Shown one piece after another: positions 45,007-53,846 of a DNA stretch of 64,000 nucleotides. The stretch lies in contig NZ_WJBC01000004.1 in NCBI RefSeq assembly GCF_014284475.1, positions 1 through 64,000 of the forward strand, given 5' to 3'. This stretch comes from Acetobacterium fimetarium. GTDB lineage: Bacteria > Bacillota > Clostridia > Eubacteriales > Eubacteriaceae. Numbering within the stretch: the first letter of the stretch is position 1; every line of letters begins with the position of its first letter. The notes beneath the pieces are model-generated. The model was given only the letters and a program-made list of their open reading frames with translations. It searched no databases and was not told where the DNA came from. Both the position numbers and the translations under genes were made by a program.

Positions 45007-45582
45007 ATGGATAAGAACTTATTTCGAAAAGAAACATTAGCGCGTCGCAAAGCAATTTATTCTGCTGATATCGATGCCAGAATCATCGATAATTTTTTAG
45101 CAAGCGATCTATATAAAAACAGTGATTGGATCATGGCTTATGTCAGTTTCGGAACTGAAATCTATACCCATGATTTCGTCAAAAAAGCGCTCGCTGACGG
45201 AAAACATGTTGTTGTTCCGATTTGCAATATAGCTGACCACACAATCACTTTATCTGAAATTTTAAACTTTCCGGATGACCTGGAAGAAGGCCACTATGGC
45301 ATTCTGGAAGTGCGTAAAGACTGTCTGCGCATTGTCGATCCGAAACAGCTTGATCTGGTTATGGTTCCCGGCTGCGCCTTTAACCCTTCTGGAAACCGGA
45401 TGGGTTTTGGCGGCGGATATTACGACCGTTTCCTGGAAACCATCAATGATGACTGCATCACCGTTGCGCTGATTCGGGAGGACTTCATCTTCGCTGAAAT
45501 TCCCATGGAAGCACATGATAAAAGCGTCGACTATATGATTACCGAAAAACGTCTGATTACTTGTCCGACCCTGGAGGCTTAA
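45007..45582 (+). CDS. 5-formyltetrahydrofolate cyclo-ligase
   Basis: A 191-residue FTCL (MTHFS) that converts 5-formyl-THF to 5,10-methenyl-THF using ATP. Signatures are the basic N terminus FRKETLARRKAI and the C-terminal FNPSGNRMGFGGGYYDRFLE near 124-144, which holds the ATP-binding residues. AGGAG lies 6 bases before the ATG. It forms an operon with folC 4 bases downstream, and both enzymes manage the folate pool, which is heavily used in the Wood-Ljungdahl pathway if this is an acetogen. Confidence 0.94.
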   Translation: MDKNLFRKETLARRKAIYSADIDARIIDNFLASDLYKNSDWIMAYVSFGTEIYTHDFVKKALADGKHVVVPICNIADHTITLSEILNFPDDLEEGHYGILEVRKDCLRIVDPKQLDLVMVPGCAFNPSGNRMGFGGGYYDRFLETINDDCITVALIREDFIFAEIPMEAHDKSVDYMITEKRLITCPTLEA

Positions 45583-45586
45583 CTCA

Positions 45587-46888
45587 ATGAACATCACCGA
45601 AGCCATCAACTACATTGAAGCTACAAACAAGTTCGGCACCCGCCTGGGACTTGAAAGCATGAAGAACCTGCTCAATGAAATGGGAAATCCCCAGGACAAA
45701 CTCAAATTCATCCACGTTGCCGGCACCAACGGCAAGGGTTCCACCTCAGCGATGATTGCTGCCACTTTAAAAACAGCCGGCTACAATACCGGTCTTTTTA
45801 CTTCACCTTTTCTGGAGAAGTTCAATGAACGCGTCCAGCTGAACAATGTCCCGATTGACGATGAAAGTCTCATTGCCGCGACCAGCTTTGTCAAAGAAAA
45901 AATCGATATCCTGCTTGCCCAGGGTGAACCGAATCCCACTGAATTTGAACTGGTGACCGCGGTAGGACTCCAGTTTTTCTATCAGAAAAAAGCCGATATC
46001 GTCGTGCTGGAAGTCGGTATGGGTGGCCGTCTTGATGCCACCAACATCATTAAAGACCCGGTGGCGGTAGCCATCATGAGTATCAGTCTGGATCACACCG
46101 ATTATCTCGGCGAAACGTTGGCCGAAATTGCCTTCGAAAAAGCATCGATTATCAAGGAAGGGTCCGATGTGGTCGTTTATCCTCAGGAGCCGGCGGCACT
46201 CAAAGCGATTCTGGATTTTGCCAAAACTAAAAACGCCTCGGCTCTGGTCGTGAATCCCGACGATATTGCCATCAAAAACTTTGACGGCCACGCCCAGATT
46301 CTGAAATATTCAGGTGCCCATCTGGATCTGGATGAGTTCAAATTAAACCTGTTGGGCAGCCACCAGTCGCTCAATTGCCTGACCGCGCTTGAAGTGATCG
46401 CGCTGCTGATTAAAAAAGGCTATCACATCACTGCCGACCATATTAAAACGGCCTTGTCCACCGTCACTTTTCCAGGACGTTTCGAGATTTTTCTGGAGTC
46501 TCCGGTCGTTCTCATCGACGGTGCACATAACAGCAACGGCATTCAGGCTTTTGTAAAAAACATGGCTCTCTATTTCCCCGGGAAAAAAATCAATCTGTAT
46601 TTCGGCATGCTGGCGGATAAAGACATTGAGGAATCGCTGTCTTATCTAGTGCCGATCGCAACCACCATTCATACCCTGACGCCAAACAGCTACCGGGCCA
46701 TGCCGGCCGCAACGATGGCCGCGTTGATTCACGATACCTACGGCAAAACTGTTGATTTCTATGATACCATGGTGGACGCCGTCAAAAGCATCGACCTCAC
46801 TCAAAAAGACGATGTCAATGTTTTCGTTGGTTCCCTCTACATGATTGGCGAAGCCCGAACCCTGATCCGCAAAAATTTGATGCAATAA
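45587..46888 (+). CDS. folC: Folylpolyglutamate synthase / dihydrofolate synthase
   Basis: FolC adds glutamate to folates, retaining them in the cell, and may also make dihydrofolate. The 433 residues have the P-loop HVAGTNGKGSTSAM near 45-58, the LTSPFLEKFNERVQLN folate loop nearby, the VLEVGMGGRLDATNII motif near 145, and VLIDGAHNSNGI near 310. The length is standard. It follows the cyclo-ligase gene by 4 bases and ends next to a split terminator carrying a nested palindrome. Confidence 0.95.
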   Translation: MNITEAINYIEATNKFGTRLGLESMKNLLNEMGNPQDKLKFIHVAGTNGKGSTSAMIAATLKTAGYNTGLFTSPFLEKFNERVQLNNVPIDDESLIAATSFVKEKIDILLAQGEPNPTEFELVTAVGLQFFYQKKADIVVLEVGMGGRLDATNIIKDPVAVAIMSISLDHTDYLGETLAEIAFEKASIIKEGSDVVVYPQEPAALKAILDFAKTKNASALVVNPDDIAIKNFDGHAQILKYSGAHLDLDEFKLNLLGSHQSLNCLTALEVIALLIKKGYHITADHIKTALSTVTFPGRFEIFLESPVVLIDGAHNSNGIQAFVKNMALYFPGKKINLYFGMLADKDIEESLSYLVPIATTIHTLTPNSYRAMPAATMAALIHDTYGKTVDFYDTMVDAVKSIDLTQKDDVNVFVGSLYMIGEARTLIRKNLMQ

Positions 46889-46893
46889 AAAAA

Positions 46894-47078
46894 GGGCTTT
46901 TGCAAAGCCTCAAAATTGTAATAAAACACTAACGTAGTACCGACAATTGTTACATCATGTTGTCTGCATCAGAGCGGACATCTCAAAGAGTGTCAGATTC
47001 TGCAGCAGACAACAGATTAACAATTGGTCGGTACGGTTTTTGTCGCCAACCTGAGGGCTTTTACAAAGCCCTTTTTTA
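46894..47078. repeat. Nested palindrome flanked by near-identical terminator halves
   Basis: Between the convergent folC and dusB genes lie two copies of GGGCTTTTNCAAAGCC (46894-46909 with G, 47055-47070 with A), each also a small hairpin with A's or T's outward. Between them, 46937-47034 folds on itself: GTACCGAC / GTCGGTAC, AATTGTTA / TAACAATT, TGTTGTCTGC / GCAGACAACA and a GACA-CTC-AAA-GAG-TGTC tip. This looks like a small palindromic element (MITE-like) inserted in a bidirectional terminator with duplication of 16 bases, or like a structured RNA. No open frame. Confidence 0.65.
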
Positions 47079-48110
47079 GTTTTCCACGGCATTTTTCAGA
47101 AGCGCGATCACTGCGGTTTTATCCGGTGCCCGAAACAGTTCGTTGCGCAATGTGGTGGCGTGTTTGAGTCCCTTGGTGTAGGCCGCCAGATGCTTGCGCA
47201 TTTCACGAAGACCGGCCTCCTCATTTTTTAAGAGGCTCAGCAATTCAAGGTGTTTCAGCGTCACCCCGATTCGCTGCTGAGGCGTCGGTTTCGGCAATAT
47301 CTCGCCGGTTTTCAGATAATGGCTGATTTCGTTGAAAACAAAGGGATTGCCGATGGCTGCCCTGCCCACCATGAGCCCGTCTGCGCCGGTCATTTCAAGC
47401 GCCTTTTGGGCGGTTTCTCCGCTGTTGATATCACCGTTAAGGATGATCGGGATGCCGGCATTTCTCTTCACTTCCCCGATGATATCCCAATTGGCTTTGC
47501 CGGAATAAAAAGCTTCACGGGTTCTGCCGTGAATGGTTATCGCCGCTGCGCCCGCTTCTTCAATGCCGGCGGCAATTTCACGGATATTGATGGCATCGTC
47601 ATCCCAGCCGATTCTGGTTTTCACAATCAGCGGTTTGTCTGAAGCCTTTGCCAGAGCCTTCACCACCTGGTACAGCAAAGCCGGCGTTTTCAGGAGTGCA
47701 GACCCATCACCGTTTTTGGTGACCTTCGGCGCCGGACAACCGGCGTTGAAGTCCAAAAATGCAAAATCGGTGGCATTGATGTATTTTTCAACAACTTCCC
47801 CTAAAATATCCGGATCTGAACCAAATATCTGTATCCCTGCCGGTTCTTCTTCTTTGGCGGTCATCATCAGTTCAGCCGTCTTGTGATCTTTATAATAAAG
47901 GCCTTTTCCGCTGATCATTTCTGTAAAGACCACACCGGCCCCATGCTCTCTGGCGATCAGCCGGAAGGGCAGGCTGGTATAGCCCGCCAGCGGTCCCAGA
48001 AAAAGAGGATTGCTGATCGCAACATTTCCAATTTTCAACCGATTATCCGCCCCGTCTGCCGGTGTATCTTTTTCTACTATCTTATCTGATTTACTTTCGA
48101 TTCTTATCAT
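47076..48110 (-). CDS. dusB: tRNA-dihydrouridine synthase (DusB type)
   Basis: A 344-residue flavoenzyme that reduces uridines in the tRNA D-loop. Family features are the FMN barrel, PLAGYTSLPFRLIAREHGAG near 40-58, the catalytic Cys in LDFNAGCPAPKVTKNGDGSALL near 118, and TIHGRTREAFYSG near 190. The first ~20 residues form an unusually long charged N-terminal extension. The start overlaps the coaX 3' end by 20 bases, with AAAGG about 13 bases upstream. The order coaX-dusB downstream of ftsH is conserved in Firmicutes. Confidence 0.93.
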   Translation of the reverse strand: MIRIESKSDKIVEKDTPADGADNRLKIGNVAISNPLFLGPLAGYTSLPFRLIAREHGAGVVFTEMISGKGLYYKDHKTAELMMTAKEEEPAGIQIFGSDPDILGEVVEKYINATDFAFLDFNAGCPAPKVTKNGDGSALLKTPALLYQVVKALAKASDKPLIVKTRIGWDDDAINIREIAAGIEEAGAAAITIHGRTREAFYSGKANWDIIGEVKRNAGIPIILNGDINSGETAQKALEMTGADGLMVGRAAIGNPFVFNEISHYLKTGEILPKPTPQQRIGVTLKHLELLSLLKNEEAGLREMRKHLAAYTKGLKHATTLRNELFRAPDKTAVIALLKNAVEN

Positions 48111-48861
48111 GAATAATTTTTAATCCTTTAAGTGAAAGCTGCGGATCGTAAATACCGATCGACTCCGTCTCCTGGTAAAACAATCTGCCATAACCGCCTG
48201 TCGCCACTACCTTCAGGTCTTCTCTCCCGGTTTCTTTTTTAAACTGCTTGATGATATATTCCACCTGTCCAATATATCCGTAAACCAGACCTGCCTGCAT
48301 ACTGGTGACAGTGTCTTTTGCCAGTATTGAATCCGGTTTTTTTATTTCAATATTCGGTAATTTCGCCGCATTCTTCCATAAGGCATCGACGGAAATCTGA
48401 ATTCCCGGCGCCGTAACGCCTGCAGTAAAAATGCCTTCAGCCGTCACATAATCATAGGTCGTAGCAGTACCAAAATCGATCACCAGTATCGGACCGCCGT
48501 AAATACTGTAGGCTGCCACTGCATCGACCACCCGGTCGGCACCAATTTCCGCCGGATCGGCAGTATTGATCGGCATCCCGGTTTTTATTCCCGGTCCGAT
48601 AATCATTGGTTCCAGACCGATGAATTTTCTGATGCCGTTGCTTAACGAGTACATAATATTGGGAACCACCGAAGCAATGATGACACTGTCTATTTTATTT
48701 AGTGAGACTCTGGCATTTTGAAAAAAAGATTGAATCAGGACGCCGTATTCGTCTGAAGTTCTGGGCGTTTTGGTGATGAAGCGCCAGGAACAAAGAATTT
48801 CTTTCTCATGAAGCACTGCTATTTCTGTGGTAGTATTTCCGACATCAATACCTAAAATCAT
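48091..48861 (-). CDS. coaX: Type III pantothenate kinase
   Basis: CoaX phosphorylates pantothenate in the first step of coenzyme A synthesis and is not inhibited by CoA. The 256 residues begin MILGIDVGNTTTEIAVL (phosphate-binding loop), contain GADRVVDAVAAYSIYGGPILVIDFGTATTYD with the catalytic Asp near 107, and VVATGGYGRLF near the C terminus. It lies 9 bases after the thioesterase-like gene and overlaps dusB. The neighbourhood with ftsH, hpt and tilS is typical. Confidence 0.96.
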   Translation of the reverse strand: MILGIDVGNTTTEIAVLHEKEILCSWRFITKTPRTSDEYGVLIQSFFQNARVSLNKIDSVIIASVVPNIMYSLSNGIRKFIGLEPMIIGPGIKTGMPINTADPAEIGADRVVDAVAAYSIYGGPILVIDFGTATTYDYVTAEGIFTAGVTAPGIQISVDALWKNAAKLPNIEIKKPDSILAKDTVTSMQAGLVYGYIGQVEYIIKQFKKETGREDLKVVATGGYGRLFYQETESIGIYDPQLSLKGLKIIHDKNRK

Positions 48862-48870
48862 TTCATCCTC

Positions 48871-49272
48871 CTAAAGGTTTCCTTCATGCTTTTTCATCAC
48901 TTTTTCCATAAATCGGCTTTTGTCTACGACAACGCGTTGATGATGCGCTGTCCCTATTTTTTCCGCTTTATCCCATGCCTCTATCTCGAAATTCAGCGTT
49001 CTTTTTTCCCAGTTTACCAGTGTTGCCTTAATATTAATTTCCATTCCGACAGGAGAAGCGGCGATGTGTTTTATGTCAATCTGCGTACCCACTGTGGTGT
49101 TTTCACGAGTTAGAGTGAGTTCCAATCCTTCAAATGCCGTGTTCTCCATCCAGGCCACCAGCCGAGGTGTTGCCAGCACGGCTTCGCCACCACTGCCTAA
49201 AACGAGTGCTGTATCTTCCTCATCAACATGAAATTTTTTTTCGTAGCAGGTTCCGATAATAAATTCTTCCAT
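48871..49272 (-). CDS. FlK-like hot-dog thioesterase
   Basis: A 133-residue hot-dog-fold protein related to fluoroacetyl-CoA thioesterase. The pattern FIIGTCYEKKFHVDEEDTA, LATPRLVAWMENTAFEGLE with the Glu near 43, TVGTQIDIKHIAASPVGM near 63, and a C-terminal GTAHHQRVVVDKSRFMEKV is characteristic. The substrate is probably an acyl-CoA; fluoroacetyl-CoA need not be meant. It lies 9 bases before coaX and about 90 bases after ftsH, separated by a hairpin. Confidence 0.85.
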   Translation of the reverse strand: MEEFIIGTCYEKKFHVDEEDTALVLGSGGEAVLATPRLVAWMENTAFEGLELTLTRENTTVGTQIDIKHIAASPVGMEINIKATLVNWEKRTLNFEIEAWDKAEKIGTAHHQRVVVDKSRFMEKVMKKHEGNL

Positions 49273-49321
49273 ATTCTGAATTTCCTCCGACTATTTCTGT
49301 TCAATCATATCATTACAGTCT

Positions 49322-49348
49322 GAAAGCCGTTATATTATAACGGCTTTC
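49322..49348. terminator. Hairpin after ftsH
   Basis: GAAAGCCGTTAT and ATAACGGCTTTC form a perfect 12-bp stem with a 3-base loop just past the ftsH stop. The minus-strand T-run is short, so termination of ftsH may be partial, allowing read-through to the thioesterase-coaX-dusB genes. Confidence 0.7.
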
Positions 49349-49360
49349 TTTATTAATTGT

Positions 49361-51205
49361 TTATTCAATTTGCGAATCAACCGCGACATCGACCACCTGG
49401 TCAGTGTCTTTTTTTTCTTCAAACAAAGCCTTGAACTCTTCGCCGGTTACGGTCTTGTCTCTCAAAAGTCGCGTCGCAATTTCCTCGAGTTTATCACGCT
49501 GTGTTTCAAGAATCGAACATGCCCGTTCATAGGCATTTTCGACAATCGTTCGAATCTCTTTATCGATGACTGATGCAACCTCTTCACTGTAGTTACGGGA
49601 TCTTCCCAGGTCACGTCCCAGGAACACTTCACCACTGTCCGGATGGCCAAAGGTCATCGGTCCAAGATGTTCGCTCATTCCCCATTCTGTCACCATTCTT
49701 CTGGCGATCCCGGTTGCTCGTTCAATGTCATTACTTGCGCCGGTACAGATATCATCTAATGCAATTTTTTCGGCTGCTCGTCCGCCAAGCAGTCCGCAGA
49801 TCATTTCCAGCAGCTTGTTCTTGCTCATATGCTGACGGTCATCATCCGGCAGTGACAAGGTATAACCTGCTGCCATGCCACGGGGGATAATCGAAATTTC
49901 ATGAACTGAATCGCAATTCGGCAACAGATGCATGACAATGGCATGTCCGGCTTCATGATAAGCGGTGATATGAAGATCATCTTCATTCACTACCTTGCTT
50001 TTCTTTTCAGGTCCGGCAATAACACGCTTAATCGCTTCTTCGAGCTCAATCATGGTAATCAGTTTGGCGTTCTTTCTCGCTGTCAGCAAGGCTGCTTCAT
50101 TCATCAGGTTTTCCAGATCTGCTCCGGTGAATCCCGGTGTGCCTTTTGCAATCACCTTGAGATCAACTTCAGGGGCCAATGGTTTATTCCGTTTATGGAC
50201 ATTGAGAATTTCTTCTCTGCCTTTAACATCCGGAATACCAACCGTGATCTGTCGGTCAAAACGTCCGGGACGAAGCAGTGCCGGATCTAAAATATCTGGT
50301 CGATTGGTTGCAGCAATGATGATGATTCCTTCATTGACACCAAAACCGTCCATTTCTACCAGCAGTTGATTAAGGGTTTGTTCACGTTCATCGTGCCCGC
50401 CACCCAGACCAGCGCCACGGTGACGACCAACCGCATCAATTTCATCGATGAAAATGATACATGGTGCATTTTTTTTGGCGTTTTCGAAAAGATCTCGCAC
50501 CCGGGAAGCACCGACACCAACAAACATTTCCACAAAATCAGAACCACTGATGGTGAAAAACGGAACCGCTGCTTCGCCGGCCACTGCTCTGGCCAGCAAG
50601 GTTTTTCCTGTACCGGGAGGTCCCACCAAAAGAATCCCCTTGGGTATACGCGCTCCCAGTTTCCGATAGCGCTCCGGTGCTTTTAAGAAATCAACAACTT
50701 CTTCAAGTTCCTCTTTTTCCTCATCGGCGCCGGCTACATCTTTAAACGAAACTTTTGTCTCCCCTTCGACGTGAAGTTTGGCCCGGCTCTTTCCAAAGGA
50801 CATGACCTTTCCACCGCCGCCGCCAGCCTGCTGACTGAAAACGAGGAAAAAGACCACCATCAAAACGATCAGTACAACGGATGGTATTAACGATATCCAC
50901 CAGGAATCCTGTTGCTTCGTAATGGTTACTTTTACATCATTCTGTAAAATAAACGGGGTTACCTGTTCATCAATCACATATTGTGGAACAACCGCTTCAA
51001 ATGCTTCACCGCTTCGCAAAACACCTGTCACATTGGAATTGTTTATTTCAATTTCTGATACCTGATTGTTATTGAGTTCAGTAAGCAGTTCGCTGTAAAC
51101 AATCGTCTTAACCTCATTTTTCATGGGGTTTAAAAAAGTTACGGCAACAATAATGATTACTAAAATTACTAAATAAAACCCGATCATCTTAAGGTATTTA
51201 TTCAA
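49361..51205 (-). CDS. ftsH: ATP-dependent zinc metalloprotease FtsH
   Basis: A 614-residue membrane-bound AAA+ protease that degrades unfolded and regulatory proteins. The two N-terminal helices are at about 7-27 and 105-130, flanking an extracytoplasmic domain. The AAA+ module has Walker A GPPGTGKT near 197, Walker [12 protein letters not shown] near 252 and [22 protein letters not shown] near 300. The zinc site is HEAGH near 420. The order tilS-hpt-ftsH is conserved and the three are probably one transcript. The length is standard. Confidence 0.98.
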   Translation of the reverse strand: MNKYLKMIGFYLVILVIIIVAVTFLNPMKNEVKTIVYSELLTELNNNQVSEIEINNSNVTGVLRSGEAFEAVVPQYVIDEQVTPFILQNDVKVTITKQQDSWWISLIPSVVLIVLMVVFFLVFSQQAGGGGGKVMSFGKSRAKLHVEGETKVSFKDVAGADEEKEELEEVVDFLKAPERYRKLGARIPKGILLVGPPGTGKTLLARAVAGEAAVPFFTISGSDFVEMFVGVGASRVRDLFENAKKNAPCIIFIDEIDAVGRHRGAGLGGGHDEREQTLNQLLVEMDGFGVNEGIIIIAATNRPDILDPALLRPGRFDRQITVGIPDVKGREEILNVHKRNKPLAPEVDLKVIAKGTPGFTGADLENLMNEAALLTARKNAKLITMIELEEAIKRVIAGPEKKSKVVNEDDLHITAYHEAGHAIVMHLLPNCDSVHEISIIPRGMAAGYTLSLPDDDRQHMSKNKLLEMICGLLGGRAAEKIALDDICTGASNDIERATGIARRMVTEWGMSEHLGPMTFGHPDSGEVFLGRDLGRSRNYSEEVASVIDKEIRTIVENAYERACSILETQRDKLEEIATRLLRDKTVTGEEFKALFEEKKDTDQVVDVAVDSQIE

Positions 51206-51252
51206 ATCACATCACTCCTCTCAAAATAATACTTGCTTCTTTTTTTAAATTT

Positions 51253-51789
51253 CTATTCATAAATTTCCTTTTTCAAAATCCCGATGTATGGCAAATTACG
51301 GTATTTCTGCGCAAAATCCAGTCCATAACCGACCACAAATTCATTCGGAATTTTAAATCCGATATAATCAGCAATCACCCGTTGTTCCCGGCGATGTGGT
51401 TTGTCAAGCAATGAACATACCTTGACTTCTTCAGCTCCCAGATTTTCAAAACGTTCCAGCAGATACTTCAATGTATTTCCCGTATCGACGATATCTTCAA
51501 CCAGCAAAATATGACGTCCCTTGACCTCCATCGAGAGATCTCCCCGAAGTTCAATTTTGCCGCTGCTCTGAGCCCTACTGCCATAACTGGACGCTTTTAA
51601 AAATTCAATCTCAATTGGAATCGGCATTTTTCGGATCAGATCGGCAAAGAAAACCGAACTGCCTTTTAAAACACAAACAAGAATGGGATTCTTTCCCTGA
51701 TAATCTCCTGAAATTTGCGAACCAAGTTCACTGACACGTTTTTCTATTGCTTTTTCATCCACCAAAATTTCCTGAATATCGGATATCAC
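51253..51789 (-). CDS. hpt: Hypoxanthine phosphoribosyltransferase
   Basis: Hpt salvages hypoxanthine and guanine to IMP and GMP using PRPP. The 178 residues contain the PRPP-binding motif LLVEDIVDTGNTLKYL near 95-110, the VLKGSSVFFADLIRK segment near 42 and the C-terminal YIGFKIPNEFVVGYGLDFAQKYRNLPYI. It lies between tilS (9 bases upstream) and ftsH (47 bases downstream), as in many Firmicutes. Confidence 0.97.
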   Translation of the reverse strand: MISDIQEILVDEKAIEKRVSELGSQISGDYQGKNPILVCVLKGSSVFFADLIRKMPIPIEIEFLKASSYGSRAQSSGKIELRGDLSMEVKGRHILLVEDIVDTGNTLKYLLERFENLGAEEVKVCSLLDKPHRREQRVIADYIGFKIPNEFVVGYGLDFAQKYRNLPYIGILKKEIYE

Positions 51790-51798
51790 ACTTTTCTC

Positions 51799-53205
51799 CT
51801 AACACAAGGTAACATTCACCTTTAAAATATTTTTTGTATTAAAATCTGCTAAATAACGTTCATTTATGGCATAACCTATGATCCAAAGCACTTCCGAACC
51901 GATTGCCAAAAGAGGAATTTCATCTCGCAAATCACGATCAATCTTTTTATCAATAAAATATTTCTTGATCGTTTTTTTTCCTGAAAGCCCTGAAGGATAA
52001 AAAAAATCCCCAGACTTTCGACTGCGTAAATACATGTTACCATTTATTTTATCACAATCAAAATATTTTTCACTATGATTTTCCAATTCTTTAGAAAAAA
52101 AAGGAATTTTTTTTCGGAATTCTTCCTGAGAAATAAGCATTGACTCCAATATGATTCCTTCTCTGGCAAAAATCCAGGTTTTATCCGGGAAGATATGTTT
52201 CGGAGACATGATCTTCTTTTCAGCATTTCGCCTGCTTGTCACCATCACCCGATCGTAACGCCGCATCAGTAAAATCTGATGCGGAAAATTGATCTCCCAT
52301 GTCGTTTTTTCACTTTTCAGCAGCTTGTAAAAAGCAGTGATGTGATTGTACTCAATTTCCTTTAAACTACCCTTAAATTCCAGAATTAAACGGCGCAACA
52401 CTTCTTTTTGGACAACCGCTTCTTCGCAAAGCCACAAATTTCTTTCAAGAAAAACAACATCATCTTTTCTGCTGATCATCTTTTCCTGAACCTTATCGAC
52501 GTATTTCTCGAAAAACGCCTCATATTCATTGGCAATTTTTGTGAACTCGTTAAAATGGATTTCCGCTTTGGGATTAATCTCCAGAATCATCGGCATAATA
52601 TCCAGCCGTATTTTATTTCGGGTGTAATCTTTTTGGAAGTTGGTCGCATCGGTTCGATACGCTAGATGATGGATCGCACAGTATGCAATGATTTCCTTTT
52701 TCTCCAAACACAAAAACGGGCGGATGTAAAGATTGCTGCGACTGGACTTAATACCAGAAACCCCTTTGACACCGGTTCCGCGAATGAGCCGCATGAGCAT
52801 GGTTTCGGCCTGATCATTGATATGATGCCCCAAAGCGATCCGGTTATATCCATGTTCTCTCGCCACGGTCTGAAAAAATCCATAGCGTTCGTTTCTGCCG
52901 GCTTCTTCAATGGAGATTTTTTCAGCTGATGATATTTCCTGAATATTTCGTTGTCTTGAATAGAATGGGATATTTCTGTCCTGGCAAAAATTTCTGACAA
53001 ATGTCTCATCTGCATCTGCCGCTGCACCCCGAAGGCCATGGTGCAGATGCGCCACCGCAATGTCAACCCCCAACGATCCTTTATATCTATCCAAAAAATA
53101 TAATAAAGCCAGCGAATCAGCTCCACCGGATACGCCGATGAGAATATGATCGCCAGCCTCTAAAATTCCCTGTTCTTCAATATAATTATTTACCTTTTTC
53201 TCCAT
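51799..53205 (-). CDS. tilS: tRNA(Ile)-lysidine synthetase
   Basis: TilS converts C34 of the minor tRNA-Ile (CAU) to lysidine, so that it reads AUA. The 468 residues have the PP-loop ILIGVSGGADSLALLYF near 22-38, HLHHGLRG near 54, and the ALGHHINDQAETMLMRLIRGTG motif near 125-145. The C-terminal substrate-binding domains end in KTIKKYFIDKKI and WIIGYAINERY. The gene lies directly downstream of a five-tRNA cluster on the same strand and may receive transcription from its promoter. Confidence 0.96.
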   Translation of the reverse strand: MEKKVNNYIEEQGILEAGDHILIGVSGGADSLALLYFLDRYKGSLGVDIAVAHLHHGLRGAAADADETFVRNFCQDRNIPFYSRQRNIQEISSAEKISIEEAGRNERYGFFQTVAREHGYNRIALGHHINDQAETMLMRLIRGTGVKGVSGIKSSRSNLYIRPFLCLEKKEIIAYCAIHHLAYRTDATNFQKDYTRNKIRLDIMPMILEINPKAEIHFNEFTKIANEYEAFFEKYVDKVQEKMISRKDDVVFLERNLWLCEEAVVQKEVLRRLILEFKGSLKEIEYNHITAFYKLLKSEKTTWEINFPHQILLMRRYDRVMVTSRRNAEKKIMSPKHIFPDKTWIFAREGIILESMLISQEEFRKKIPFFSKELENHSEKYFDCDKINGNMYLRSRKSGDFFYPSGLSGKKTIKKYFIDKKIDRDLRDEIPLLAIGSEVLWIIGYAINERYLADFNTKNILKVNVTLC

Positions 53206-53242
53206 GGACTCACCACTTCAATAAAATTGTTTAAATAAAAAA

Positions 53243-53318
53243 TGGTGGTCGCTACAGGGCTCGAACCTGTGACCCCCTGCTTGTAAGGCAGGTGCTCTCC
53301 CAGCTGAGCTAAGCGACC
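53243..53318 (-). tRNA. tRNA-Val (anticodon TAC)
   Basis: Cloverleaf of 76 bases with encoded CCA. Acceptor GGTCGCT pairs with AGCGACC, discriminator A. D-loop TAGCTCAG, T-arm GGTTCGAGCC. Anticodon loop CTTACAA gives anticodon TAC (Val, GUA). Confidence 0.97.
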
Positions 53319-53386
53319 ACGCTAAAAAACGGTTATAACTGGATAATTCTCTTATGATTTCAAAATGCCCGCCATTATCATTTCAA

Positions 53387-53461
53387 TGGTGACCCCTAGG
53401 GGATTCGGACCCCTGTTACCGCCGTGAAAGGGCGGTGTCTTAACCGCTTGACCAAGGGGCC
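53387..53461 (-). tRNA. tRNA-Glu (anticodon TTC)
   Basis: Cloverleaf of 75 bases with encoded CCA. Acceptor GGCCCCT pairs with AGGGGTC (one G-U pair). Anticodon loop CTTTCAC gives TTC (Glu, GAA). T-arm GGTCCGAATCC. Confidence 0.97.
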
Positions 53462-53489
53462 ATATATGGCATTTAAAATATTTTTTTTA

Positions 53490-53566
53490 TGGTAGCGGCG
53501 AACGGAGTCGAACCGCTGACACTGCGGGTATGAACCGCATGCTCTAGCCAACTGAGCTACGCCGCC
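53490..53566 (-). tRNA. Elongator tRNA-Met (anticodon CAT)
   Basis: Cloverleaf of 77 bases with encoded CCA. Acceptor GGCGGCG pairs with CGCCGCT (first pair G-U). Anticodon loop TTCATAC. It lacks the initiator features and resembles elongator tRNA-Met; a tRNA-Ile2, the TilS substrate, is less likely but not excluded by sequence alone. Confidence 0.93.
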
Positions 53567-53586
53567 ATGAAAAGTAATTTTTTAAT

Positions 53587-53663
<77 letters not shown>

Positions 53664-53684
53664 ATGTAAAAATATTAAATTAAG

Positions 53685-53772
53685 TGGTGCCGAGGACCGG
53701 AATCGAACCGGTACGATCGAAGGGATCGCAGGATTTTAAGTCCTGTGCGTCTGCCAGTTCCGCCACCCCGGC
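53685..53772 (-). tRNA. tRNA-Leu (anticodon TAA)
   Basis: Class II tRNA of 88 bases with a long variable arm and encoded CCA. Acceptor GCCGGGG pairs with CCTCGGC (one G-U pair). Anticodon loop CTTAAAA gives TAA (Leu, UUA). It is the first gene of the tRNA cluster. Confidence 0.96.
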
Positions 53773-53811
53773 AACATTTTTGCCCGCCCCTTCGCTCAAG
53801 GGACAAGTGTT

Positions 53812-53840
53812 ATTATACTCCCATAAAATAACAATGTCAA
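53812..53840 (-). promoter_or_regulatory. Consensus promoter of the tRNA cluster
   Basis: TTGACA and TATAAT on the minus strand with a 17-base spacer, 40 bases upstream of the tRNA-Leu 5' end. This is a near-ideal vegetative promoter and fits strong expression of the five tRNAs, possibly reading on into tilS. Confidence 0.9.
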
Positions 53841-53846
53841 GCTTTT

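Noticed and set aside
53490-53566. tRNA-Ile2 (CAU) as substrate of the neighbouring TilS
   Set aside because: The body closely resembles elongator tRNA-Met of Firmicutes; nothing specific to tRNA-Ile2 is evident.
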